A stretch of 57,390 nucleotides of DNA from Desulfotignum sp. (lineage in GTDB: Bacteria > Desulfobacterota > Desulfobacteria > Desulfobacterales > Desulfobacteraceae). Below, piece by piece: positions 28,576 to 36,761 of the stretch (its first letter is position 1; each line of letters opens with the position of its first letter). The translations under genes were made by a program, and so were the position numbers. The notes below the pieces were generated by a model that was given only the letters and a program-made list of their open reading frames with translations, was not told where the DNA came from and made no database searches. Location of the stretch: contig JAABSA010000023.1 in the NCBI GenBank assembly GCA_011390635.1, positions 1 to 57,390 of the forward strand, written 5' to 3'.

Positions 28576-30477
28576 ATGTCCAATCTGTATGACCAGGCCC
28601 ATGCACAATCCATCAAAGACCCGGAAGGATTCTGGGGACCCATTGCCGAAGAATGCCACTGGTATAAAAAATGGGACACGGTGCTGGATGACTCCAACAA
28701 GCCCTTTTACCGGTGGTTTGCCGGCGGGGAAACCAACACCTGTTACAACGCGGTGGACCTGCATGTGGAACAGGGAAGAGGAGACCAGGCAGCCATCATC
28801 TATGACAGCCCGGTGACAGACACCATTACCACCTATACCTACAATGACCTGAAAGACCAGGTATCACACTTTGCCGGTGCCCTGATGGAACGGGGGGTGA
28901 CCAAAGGAGACCGGGTGATCATCTACATGCCCATGATTCCCCAGGCCGTGTTTGCGATGCTGGCCTGTGCCAGGATCGGGGCTATCCATTCGGTGGTGTT
29001 CGGCGGGTTTGCCGCCCATGAACTGGCCACCCGGATCAATGATGCCAAACCCAAAGTCATTGTATCTGCTTCCTGCGGCATCGAGATCAAGCGGATAATT
29101 GAATACAAACCGCTATTGGACAAGGCCATCGACCTGTCTGATGCAAAGCCTGATGCCTGTATCATCTTCCAGCGGCCCCAGGCGGCTGCCGACATGCAGG
29201 AAGGCAGGGATTATGACTGGGATGAGGTGCTGGACAATGCAGCCCCGGCGGATTGTGTGCCCGTGGCTGCCACAGATCCCCTGTATATCCTGTACACCTC
29301 CGGCACCACCGGCCAGCCCAAAGGCATTGTCAGAGACAACGGGGGCCATATGGTGGCCCTGAAATGGACCATGAACGCTATTTACAACGTCAACCAGGGG
29401 GATGTCTACTGGGCTGCCTCGGACATCGGCTGGGTGGTGGGGCATTCCTATATCGTGTATGCGCCGCTGTTCAAGGGCTGCACCACCATCCTCTATGAAG
29501 GAAAACCCGTGGGCACACCGGATGCCTCCGCTTTCTGGCGGGTCATCTCCCAGCATAAGGTAAAAACCATGTTCACAGCCCCCACCGCTTTCCGGGCCAT
29601 CAAACAGCAGGACCCGGGCGCCAAATTGATGGCGGGCTTTGATCTGTCCCATTTTAAATACCTGTTTCTGGCCGGGGAGAGGACCGATCCAGACACCCTT
29701 TCCTGGGCGGAAAACAGCCTCAAAATTCCGGTGATCGATCACTGGTGGCAGACCGAGACCGGGTGGGCCATTGCGGCCAACTGTGTGGGACTGCACCAGT
29801 TTGAAGTCAAACCGGGGTCCCCCACAAAGGCGGCCCCGGGGTGGGATCTGGCCGTGCTGGATGAAGCGGGAAAACCGGTGGGTCCGGGGGGTATCGGCGC
29901 CATTGTGGCAAAACTGCCCCTGCCGCCGGGCACCCTGCCCACTTTGTGGCAGAATGATGACAGATACATTTCCGCTTATCTTGCAACATTCCCGGGATAC
30001 TATGAAACCGCGGATGCCGGGTATATTGATGCGGACGGATATGTGTTTGTGATGGCCAGAACCGATGACATCATCAACGTGGCCGGTCACCGCCTGTCCA
30101 CCGGCGCCATGGAAGAGGTGATCGCCGGCCATCCGGATGTGGCGGAATGCGCGGTCATGGGGGTGGAAGATGCCCTCAAGGGCCAGGTACCCCTGGGCAT
30201 GGTGGTGCTCAATGCCGGGGTGGACCGGGACCATGATGAACTGATCAAAGAAGTGGTGCAGCGGGTCAGGGACACCATCGGTCCGGTGGCGGCCTTTAAA
30301 ACCGCCGTGGTGGTCCAGCGGCTGCCCAAGACCCGGTCCGGTAAAATCCTGCGGGGCACCATGCGGTCCATTGCAGACAAAAAAGAGTATAAGGTACCTG
30401 CCACCATAGATGATGACACAATCCTGGATGAAATTACAGCATCTTTGGGAAAGATCGGATACGGAAAACAGGCATGA
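28576..30477 (+). CDS. prpE: propionyl-CoA synthetase-like acyl-CoA synthetase
   Basis: A 633-aa AMP-forming synthetase closely related to PrpE, which converts propionate to propionyl-CoA. Motifs: LYTSGTTGQPKG, DHWWQTETGW (GW instead of the GG seen in the acs product, a difference expected in the acyl pocket), MARTDDIINVAGHRLS, and the C-terminal lysine in KTRSGKILRG. GAGGAGG lies just before the ATG and the acs stop is 31 nt upstream, so the two are co-transcribed. Substrate choice between propionate, acetate and similar acids is inferred from family resemblance only. Confidence 0.85.
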   Translation: MSNLYDQAHAQSIKDPEGFWGPIAEECHWYKKWDTVLDDSNKPFYRWFAGGETNTCYNAVDLHVEQGRGDQAAIIYDSPVTDTITTYTYNDLKDQVSHFAGALMERGVTKGDRVIIYMPMIPQAVFAMLACARIGAIHSVVFGGFAAHELATRINDAKPKVIVSASCGIEIKRIIEYKPLLDKAIDLSDAKPDACIIFQRPQAAADMQEGRDYDWDEVLDNAAPADCVPVAATDPLYILYTSGTTGQPKGIVRDNGGHMVALKWTMNAIYNVNQGDVYWAASDIGWVVGHSYIVYAPLFKGCTTILYEGKPVGTPDASAFWRVISQHKVKTMFTAPTAFRAIKQQDPGAKLMAGFDLSHFKYLFLAGERTDPDTLSWAENSLKIPVIDHWWQTETGWAIAANCVGLHQFEVKPGSPTKAAPGWDLAVLDEAGKPVGPGGIGAIVAKLPLPPGTLPTLWQNDDRYISAYLATFPGYYETADAGYIDADGYVFVMARTDDIINVAGHRLSTGAMEEVIAGHPDVAECAVMGVEDALKGQVPLGMVVLNAGVDRDHDELIKEVVQRVRDTIGPVAAFKTAVVVQRLPKTRSGKILRGTMRSIADKKEYKVPATIDDDTILDEITASLGKIGYGKQA

Positions 30478-30511
30478 ACCATGAAACCAATATATACCGC
30501 AATTGTAATGG

Positions 30512-30537
30512 AAAGGAGGTGGTGTGATATGCCCTGA
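30512..30537 (+). other. consensus ribosome site with a two-codon ORF upstream of the symporter
   Basis: AAAGGAGGTGG (30512-30522) is followed at normal spacing by ATG-CCC-TGA (30529-30537), a minimal ORF. The same stop also closes an 18-codon frame from 30481. A similar strong site without a start lies upstream of acs. It could be a leader ORF controlling symporter translation or a relic. Confidence 0.35.
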
Positions 30538-30612
30538 TTATCTTCATGATTCATGATAATCAACCATGATCCGATCAATTCTACAGTATGAGACAACAGG
30601 AGGAAACAAATT

Positions 30613-32397
30613 ATGGATCCAAAAATATGGGTATGGATTTTTCTGGTACTATATATCATTTACTGCTTCTATATGGGCCTGAAGGGGTTTTTCTCTGAAA
30701 AAAAAGCCTCGGGCTACGCCATTGCAGGCCGGTCCATTCCGTTCATCGCGTTTTTGATGGCAGCCACTGCCGCCTCTTTTTCCGGGTGGACCTTTATCGG
30801 GCATCCCGGTCTGATCTGGAAGGCCGGACTGGTATATGCCTATGCATCCTTTTACGTACTCACCATTCCCATCACCGGGGCATTCTTCGCCAAACGCAAC
30901 TGGCTGATGGGCAAGCGCTACGGGTTTATCACGCCGGGTGACATGTTCGCCTATTACTACAACAATGAGGCGGTCCGCTGGCTCACGGTTCTGGCCGCGT
31001 TTCTCTATTCCATTTTCTACTCCGGGCTCCAGCTCATTGCTGCTGCCAAACTGTTCTACTGGACAGCCGGCGTGCCCGAGACCGCGGGGTTGATTTTCAT
31101 GGCCTTTATCGTCTGGTTCTATGTGGTCACCGGCGGTCTGAAAGCCTCCACCTGGGTGGGGGTGCTGCAGTTCTGCCTCCTGGTGGGCGGTATTGTCCTT
31201 CTGGGATTTTACACCATCACAAGTCCCCTTTTCGGCGGCTGGTCCGGGTTTGTTGCCTCCATGGGCGGTCTTGAAGACAAATACATGAAAGTACCGGGCC
31301 TGATTCACTTCGGCCTGGGCAGCGGCGGGTGGACCGCGGTGATGATCCTCACCTATATGTTCGCCCTCATGGGGATCCAGTCATCCCCTGCCTTTATTTT
31401 ATGGAATTTCGGTATTCTTTCTCCCAAACCCCTGGCCTGGCAGCAGGTGTTCATGTCCACCTTTGTGGTGGGCCTGGCCCTGTTCTTTTTCACCGCGTTC
31501 CAGGGTGTCGGCGCAAGGATCCTGATGATGGCCGGAAACCTGGCACCCCAGGTGGACGGTGATGTGGTACCCATGCTCATGACCAAGTTCCTGCCCGGCC
31601 CGGTCCTGGGCCTGGTGTTCATGGGCGCCATTGCGGCCATCCATTCCACGGCAGCCCCCTACATCGGCACGGGCGGCACCATTATCCAGCGGGATGTGTG
31701 GTGGCGGTATGTGAAAAAACAGGGCGGTTCCCACTCCGAGCAGATCTGGACCAACCGGATCTTTGCCACCATACTGGCATGTGCCGCAGTGGTGGTGTCA
31801 TTGACCTCCACTGATGCCATCGTTATGATCGGCGGATTTGCCACGGCATTCGGCACCATCATGTACCTGTGCCTTCTGGGGGTCCACTGGGGATTCAAAT
31901 TTCCCAGTATCGGCGTTGTCCTGGGGCTGATCTGCGCCATTATCGCCTGTTTTCTCACCTACTATGTATGGCAGTATCCCTTGTCCATCCATACGGCAGG
32001 CTGGGGGATTTTTGTCGGGCTGGGCGTAGCATATCTGTGCCGTGGTCTTGGTATCAAAGACAATGAAGAAACCATTGCCCGGCAGAAAGAGGTCAGAGAA
32101 TGGCTCAACTCTATTGACGGCCCCTCTGAAAAAGGCAAACGCTGGCGCGGTTACATGAAGATCGCCGTCCCGGTCTGGTATTTCATGGCCCTGGGACCCG
32201 GGGTTCTCATCGGCAACGATGCCATCTCCTTTGCCGGATTTCCGCACATCTGGTCCTGGCAGATCATCTGGTGGATCCTGGGGATCATCATGATGTGGGG
32301 GCTGTGCTTTAAAGCGGAAATGTCCACCACCTCTGCCGAACAGATCCGGCGGGCGGATGAGGAAACCATGGATGTCACCAAGGAAGCCGACGATTGA
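30613..32397 (+). CDS. sodium:solute symporter (SSS family), probable short-chain carboxylate importer
   Basis: A 594-aa integral membrane protein with about 13 hydrophobic segments and SSS-family features. These include an early TM pair with SGYAIAGRSIPFIAFLMAA, the substrate-region strings ATAASFSGWTFIGHPG, VVTGGLKASTWVG and the long conserved stretch FMGAIAAIHSTAAPYIGTGG. SSS members such as ActP import acetate or related acids with Na+. Its position between acyl-CoA synthetase genes and the signalling genes argues for acetate/propionate uptake. CAGGAGG precedes the ATG. No DUF485/DUF4212 small subunit lies upstream; a 28-aa membrane peptide is encoded just downstream instead. Confidence 0.9.
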   Translation: MDPKIWVWIFLVLYIIYCFYMGLKGFFSEKKASGYAIAGRSIPFIAFLMAATAASFSGWTFIGHPGLIWKAGLVYAYASFYVLTIPITGAFFAKRNWLMGKRYGFITPGDMFAYYYNNEAVRWLTVLAAFLYSIFYSGLQLIAAAKLFYWTAGVPETAGLIFMAFIVWFYVVTGGLKASTWVGVLQFCLLVGGIVLLGFYTITSPLFGGWSGFVASMGGLEDKYMKVPGLIHFGLGSGGWTAVMILTYMFALMGIQSSPAFILWNFGILSPKPLAWQQVFMSTFVVGLALFFFTAFQGVGARILMMAGNLAPQVDGDVVPMLMTKFLPGPVLGLVFMGAIAAIHSTAAPYIGTGGTIIQRDVWWRYVKKQGGSHSEQIWTNRIFATILACAAVVVSLTSTDAIVMIGGFATAFGTIMYLCLLGVHWGFKFPSIGVVLGLICAIIACFLTYYVWQYPLSIHTAGWGIFVGLGVAYLCRGLGIKDNEETIARQKEVREWLNSIDGPSEKGKRWRGYMKIAVPVWYFMALGPGVLIGNDAISFAGFPHIWSWQIIWWILGIIMMWGLCFKAEMSTTSAEQIRRADEETMDVTKEADD

Positions 32398-32430
32398 TTT
32401 GACAACCTGGACCATTGATTCGACAACCTG
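32393..32430. repeat. 17-bp direct repeat after the symporter stop
   Basis: ATTGATTTGACAACCTG (32393-32409) and ATTGATTCGACAACCTG (32414-32430), one mismatch, period 21 nt, spanning the symporter stop codon and the leader of the miniprotein gene. It could be a duplication by slippage or a binding site; no function is clear. Confidence 0.6.
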
Positions 32431-32450
32431 AGAAACAAAGGAGAAATACC

Positions 32451-32537
32451 ATGGCTTTGGAAGACAAATATCTCATTGCAACCATCATTTTCTGCGTGTT
32501 GTTCACAGCCTCATTCAGCTGGGGCTGGTGGGGATAA
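32451..32537 (+). CDS. 28-aa single-pass membrane miniprotein
   Basis: ATG at 32451 runs 28 codons to TAA at 32535-32537. An excellent ribosome site (AAAGGAG, 7 nt upstream) and a 54-nt distance from the symporter stop support translation. The peptide begins MALEDKY, has one hydrophobic helix (about residues 8-21) and ends SWGWWG, a tryptophan-rich tail likely at the membrane interface. I do not recognise a family. By position it is a candidate small subunit or stabiliser of the symporter, as small membrane proteins often are. It is easily missed because of its length. Confidence 0.75.
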   Translation: MALEDKYLIATIIFCVLFTASFSWGWWG

Positions 32538-32569
32538 TTTTCATCATTATCCATAATCTCTAATGCATC

Positions 32570-32609
32570 GGAAGCATTTTGGACAAAACCCTTTGTCTGG
32601 AATGCTTCC
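32570..32609 (+). promoter_or_regulatory. hairpin overlapping the start of the sensor-exonuclease gene
   Basis: GGAAGCATT (32570-32578) pairs with AATGCTTCC (32601-32609), with an inner GACAAA/TTTGTC pairing (32582-32587, 32592-32597). The left arm contains the only Shine-Dalgarno-like sequence (GGAAG) for the TTG start at 32579. It may mask translation, act as a weak terminator after the miniprotein gene, or both. Confidence 0.55.
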
Positions 32610-34657
32610 GTAATTTTGCGCCCATGACCTTAAGCCACCGTTTCTGGATATTCGCCCTGGCAGCTGCCGGCATCATACTGTTTGTTGTTGCAGGCACGGC
32701 AGCCTATATCTGGTTTGGTCTGACCCCTGAAAAGGCAGCTGCAGTGGCATCCATCTGTCAACAGCATGCCATTGTCCTTTTGTGTGTGTTTCTTGTTCTG
32801 TGTCTGATATTCTGGGCTGCATCAGATCTGGTGTACAGCAATTACATCAAACCGGTAAAAAAAATATCCGGTGAAGTGGCCATGATTTATGCATCCAACC
32901 CGTCTTTGCGTATTCCTGTGAACGGAAACCACGATATCCAGGCCCTGGCCAGATCCATCAACACCTTTGCCGATACGTTTGAAACCTTGAACAACACCAT
33001 TGCCCGGCAGGTGGTGGACGCCCGAAAAGAAACCGAACAGGAAAGAAACCTGCTGGCTGCCATCATGGGAGAACTGCCCCAGGGAATTATCATCTGCAAT
33101 ATCAGCGGCCGGATCCTGCTGTACAATTCTCTGGCAAAAAAAATATTCACCCGGACCATGGATCTGAAAAAAACCGAACAATTCATGGGGCTTGGCCGGT
33201 CTATTTTTCACCTGCTGGACAAAGACCTTATCGCCCATGCCATGGAAGAGATTCAGGTACAGCTGGCCACCGGACAAAACAGTGCCGGATCTTTTTTTAT
33301 CACCACGGTGTCCACCCATTGTCTGATCAGTGTGGAAACCATCCCCGTCCTGGACAGAAACAATTGCATGACCGGATTTATTCTGGCATTCCAGGACATA
33401 TCCCAGGACATCAGCAAATATCAAACCATCCAGAAACATCTGGCCCGGTTTCACCAGTCTTTGGACGACAAAACCATCGGGGAAGAAAATTTTCACACCC
33501 TTTCAGACGCAATCCTGGACAGTTTTCTGTCCCGCCTGCCTTTGACCCGGCTGGATCCGGCACAATTTTTTTTCCAGGTCCAGAAGCTTACCGGCCATCT
33601 TCATGATATCCGGATCAATGTATACAACAGTGCACACAATGAACTGATCCTGGCAGACACCTATTCTCTGACCCGGGCATTCGTGTTTTTGTTTCAAACC
33701 CTGGCCGGTCTCACACACCGCACAGAGTTTGATCTGGCCGCATCAAAGAGCCATGACCGGATCAGGTGTGACATCACCTGGGAAGATGCCCCTTTGGAAA
33801 TGGCGCAACTTGAAGCCATCCGGCAGATGCGTATCAACGCCCTGCCGGAATTTGAATCGGTTCTCACCCTCAACAACGCCCGGTTCGGTATCCTGGCTTC
33901 CCATGAAACCAAAAGTGCCCATATCACGGTGTCCATCAGGACGACCACTGCACCGGCCCTGCCGAAAAAACACCGGACACCTGTCATGGCCGGGTCCCGG
34001 CCGGAATTTTATGATTTTGACCTGTTCCGGACAAGAGCGCAAAATACAAATCTGCTGGACACCCGGTTAACCGACATCACCTATACCGTTTTTGACACGG
34101 AAACCACGGGGCTGAATCCGGATGGCGGAGATGAGATCATCTCCATGGGCGCTGTGAGGATCGTCAACAACCGCATCCTGTTCGAGGATGTCTTTGAGGA
34201 GCTGGTGGATCCCCGGCGGGATATTCCCATGGCATCCTACAGGATTCACGGGATCAACCATGAGATGGTGGCGGAAAAAGACCCCATTGAAAAAGTGCTG
34301 CCCAGGTTCCGCCAGTTTGTGGCTGACACGGTTCTGGTGGGCCACAATATCGCCTTTGACATGAAGATGATCGCGCGCAAGGAAAAAACAACCCGGATCC
34401 GGTTCCCCAACCCCATACTGGACACCCTTTTGCTGTCGGCTGTTCTGCATCCGGTCCATGAACAGCATGACCTGGAAAATATTGCCAGACGTCTGGGCAT
34501 CAATATCATCGGACGTCATACCGCTTTGGGAGATGCCATCTCCACGGCCCAGATTTTCATAAAATTGATCCCCATCCTGAACAGCAACGGGATTCTGACC
34601 CTGGGGGATGCCATTGCCGTATCAAAAAAATCCTACTATGCCCGATTAAAATATTGA
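32579..34657 (+). CDS. membrane PAS sensor fused to a DEDDh 3'-5' exonuclease
   Basis: A 692-aa fusion. Two membrane segments (about 24-46 and 62-82) frame a short periplasmic loop. A HAMP-like linker (about 85-140), a coiled coil and a PAS domain (about 155-285) follow. The middle (about 290-480) is laid out like a histidine-kinase dimerisation/ATPase core, but I see no H-box or G-box. The C-terminus (about 500-680) is a DnaQ/PolC-type exonuclease with all catalytic residues: D506 and E508 in FDTETTG, D594 in GHNIAFDMK, H647 and D652 in GRHTALGD. It thus looks like a sensor whose output is nucleic-acid or nucleotide cleavage. The start is uncertain: TTG at 32579 inside a hairpin, or ATG at 32624 without a ribosome site. 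Confidence 0.88.
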   Translation: MDKTLCLECFRNFAPMTLSHRFWIFALAAAGIILFVVAGTAAYIWFGLTPEKAAAVASICQQHAIVLLCVFLVLCLIFWAASDLVYSNYIKPVKKISGEVAMIYASNPSLRIPVNGNHDIQALARSINTFADTFETLNNTIARQVVDARKETEQERNLLAAIMGELPQGIIICNISGRILLYNSLAKKIFTRTMDLKKTEQFMGLGRSIFHLLDKDLIAHAMEEIQVQLATGQNSAGSFFITTVSTHCLISVETIPVLDRNNCMTGFILAFQDISQDISKYQTIQKHLARFHQSLDDKTIGEENFHTLSDAILDSFLSRLPLTRLDPAQFFFQVQKLTGHLHDIRINVYNSAHNELILADTYSLTRAFVFLFQTLAGLTHRTEFDLAASKSHDRIRCDITWEDAPLEMAQLEAIRQMRINALPEFESVLTLNNARFGILASHETKSAHITVSIRTTTAPALPKKHRTPVMAGSRPEFYDFDLFRTRAQNTNLLDTRLTDITYTVFDTETTGLNPDGGDEIISMGAVRIVNNRILFEDVFEELVDPRRDIPMASYRIHGINHEMVAEKDPIEKVLPRFRQFVADTVLVGHNIAFDMKMIARKEKTTRIRFPNPILDTLLLSAVLHPVHEQHDLENIARRLGINIIGRHTALGDAISTAQIFIKLIPILNSNGILTLGDAIAVSKKSYYARLKY

Positions 34658-34731
34658 TTAACCAGTACAACAAATGGTAGGGCTGAGTACATGATCAAAA
34701 AACCGGCTACCCCCAAATTGGAGACATGTTC

Positions 34732-35304
34732 ATGAAAAAACCATGGCTGACCTTTGCAGGCCTGTGTTCCGTTGTTCTGGCCATTGTGCTTTTATCTGTG
34801 ATTTTCGGCAGCTACACCAGCATGCTGCGGTCTAAAAACCGGATCAATACCGGTAAAAATCTGCTGGTCCAGGACTGCCGAAACCAGCTGGACCTGGTGC
34901 CGAAACTGGTATCCCTGGCGCCAAAAACCTTTTCCGACGAGACGGTTTCCCGAATAAATGATACGGCACAACAGCTCGGGGAGATCCTGGATTCCTTCCG
35001 GGCCACTGAAGCGCCCCTTGACCCGGACCTTGTGGCGGCCTTTGAAAACACACAGGCCAGGCTTGCAAAGGACATGGATGTATTAACGGCAGCCATAGGA
35101 AAAGATCATTCGTTGTCCAAAGAGATGTATGAACTCTACCTGAAAACCATTTATTCCGCCAAACGCTACAACAAGGAAGCCCTCTATTTTTCCACCAGAA
35201 AGACCGTGTTCCCCGGTTTATTCACCGCCAGGTGGTTCCATCTGGATGAGCTGAACTTTCCCCGCATTGATCTGGATTGTTTTCATCCATGGGGTTTGAA
35301 ATGA
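34732..35304 (+). CDS. LemA-like membrane-anchored protein
   Basis: A 190-aa protein with one N-terminal membrane segment (about 8-27) and a helical periplasmic or cytosolic domain. The stretch NLLVQDCRNQLDLVPKLVSLA resembles the start of the LemA four-helix domain. YNKEALYFSTRKTVFPGLFTARWF resembles its C-terminal helix with the FP motif. The match is weaker than for typical LemA proteins, so I call it LemA-like. The ATG at 34732 is spaced properly from GGAG, unlike the ATG 6 nt earlier. Its stop overlaps the next start as ATGA. Confidence 0.65.
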   Translation: MKKPWLTFAGLCSVVLAIVLLSVIFGSYTSMLRSKNRINTGKNLLVQDCRNQLDLVPKLVSLAPKTFSDETVSRINDTAQQLGEILDSFRATEAPLDPDLVAAFENTQARLAKDMDVLTAAIGKDHSLSKEMYELYLKTIYSAKRYNKEALYFSTRKTVFPGLFTARWFHLDELNFPRIDLDCFHPWGLK

Positions 35305-36755
35305 AATCCGACCAGTCTCTTCTGACTTTTTTCAACCAGCCGGTATCCGCCATCTTCCGGCCCAATATCGCCACCTGCCCCATGGACACACCGGTGCACA
35401 AGGCAGCACAAAAGATGAGCCGCCACAATGCCAGCGCCATCCTGGTCAAAGATGCGGCCCGGAAGATCACGGGCATTGTCACGGATGCGGATCTCAGAGA
35501 AAAAGTGCTGGCAAAAAACCAATCTGGAAACACCCCGGTGTCAGCAGTGATGTCATCTCCGGTGATCACCATTTCAGCAGACTGCCAGGTATTTGAAGCA
35601 TTTTTAACCATGATAGGCAAAGACAAGCGGCACCTGGCGGTTTGCGGAAAATCCGGTGATATTTCCGGCATCATCACGGAAAAAGATCTGATCTCAGCCC
35701 AGACCCGGTCCACTTTTTTACTGCTCAAATCGGTCACATCCGCCAACGACATGGCTGATCTTGAAAACATCCATGCAAAGCTGTGCCGCATGCTTTTGGA
35801 TCCCATCAGCAACGGGGTGAATCCGGACGTCATCACCCGGTTGATCACCACCTTTTCCGATGCCATCCTGGAAAAGATCATGGCCTTTTCCCTTGCAGAA
35901 ACCGGACCGCCCCCCTGTGCATTCGTGTTTTTGACCATGGGATCGGAAGGCAGAGAAGAACAGACCCTGGTATCGGACCAGGACAATGCCATTGTGTATG
36001 CAGATCCCGCATCTGAAGCAGAAGCCGCTGCCGCCGAGACCTATTTCGCCCATCTTGCCGGCCTTGTCTGCTCCCGGCTGGATATGGCCGGATACCGGTT
36101 CTGCGACGGGAACAACATGGCCCAGAACCCCAAATGGTGCCAGCCCCTGTCTGTCTGGAAACAGTATTTTCACACCTGGATCCGCAAGGCCAAGCCCGAA
36201 GATCTGCTGTATTCCAGCATTTTTTTTGATTTCAAAGGCACTTACGGGGATTTGTCTCTTTCCCGGCAGCTGAAAACCTATCTGTTTGAAGCCATATCAG
36301 GCTGGTCCGGATTTTTGCGGAACATGACGGAAAATGCGTTGTATTTCCGGCCTCCCATCGGGTTGTTCGGAAAACTGCGGGTGGAGTCGGAAGGAAAGCA
36401 CAAAGATGCCTTTGACATCAAATATGCCATGCTGCCCATCATTGATGTCACCCGGGTCTATGCCCTGAAATTTGCTGTTTCCCAGACCAACACCCTGCAA
36501 CGGCTGTTCCGGCTGTATACCAAACATGCCATCACCGCCAAGGAACACCACAACATCGTCCAGTCCTATAATTTTTTAATGACACTGCGGTTCCGGCGCC
36601 AGATCACCAACATCATGGACGAAGGCACCGAACCGGACAATTATATCAACCCGGACAACCTGTCCCATCTGGACCGGCACATGCTCAAGGAAATTTTCAA
36701 AACCATTGAAAATTTTCAGCAGAAACTGAATATGGAATTCACCGGAGTGGTGTGA
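35301..36755 (+). CDS. CBS-pair protein with DUF294 nucleotidyltransferase-like domain
   Basis: A 484-aa soluble protein. Two CBS repeats (about 15-140) would bind an adenine nucleotide. A GlnD-like nucleotidyltransferase core follows (about 150-300) with MGSEGREEQTLVSDQDNAIVY, which keeps the G-S and DxD-type aspartates. The DUF294 C-terminal domain (about 310-480) closes the chain. Related proteins beside acetate permease genes in other proteobacteria are proposed to regulate carbon uptake, but no reaction is established that I know of. I chose the ATG at 35301, which overlaps the previous stop (ATGA); the TTG at 35277 is in frame but unneeded. It ends the acetate gene block. Confidence 0.87.
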   Translation: MKSDQSLLTFFNQPVSAIFRPNIATCPMDTPVHKAAQKMSRHNASAILVKDAARKITGIVTDADLREKVLAKNQSGNTPVSAVMSSPVITISADCQVFEAFLTMIGKDKRHLAVCGKSGDISGIITEKDLISAQTRSTFLLLKSVTSANDMADLENIHAKLCRMLLDPISNGVNPDVITRLITTFSDAILEKIMAFSLAETGPPPCAFVFLTMGSEGREEQTLVSDQDNAIVYADPASEAEAAAAETYFAHLAGLVCSRLDMAGYRFCDGNNMAQNPKWCQPLSVWKQYFHTWIRKAKPEDLLYSSIFFDFKGTYGDLSLSRQLKTYLFEAISGWSGFLRNMTENALYFRPPIGLFGKLRVESEGKHKDAFDIKYAMLPIIDVTRVYALKFAVSQTNTLQRLFRLYTKHAITAKEHHNIVQSYNFLMTLRFRRQITNIMDEGTEPDNYINPDNLSHLDRHMLKEIFKTIENFQQKLNMEFTGVV

Positions 36756-36761
36756 TTATTC

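Noticed and set aside
29113-30234. Long minus-strand open frame (373 codons) over the propionyl-CoA synthetase-like gene
   Set aside because: It is antisense to a fully motif-supported enzyme, has histidine/glycine/arginine-rich composition typical of GC-rich shadow frames, and no ribosome site.
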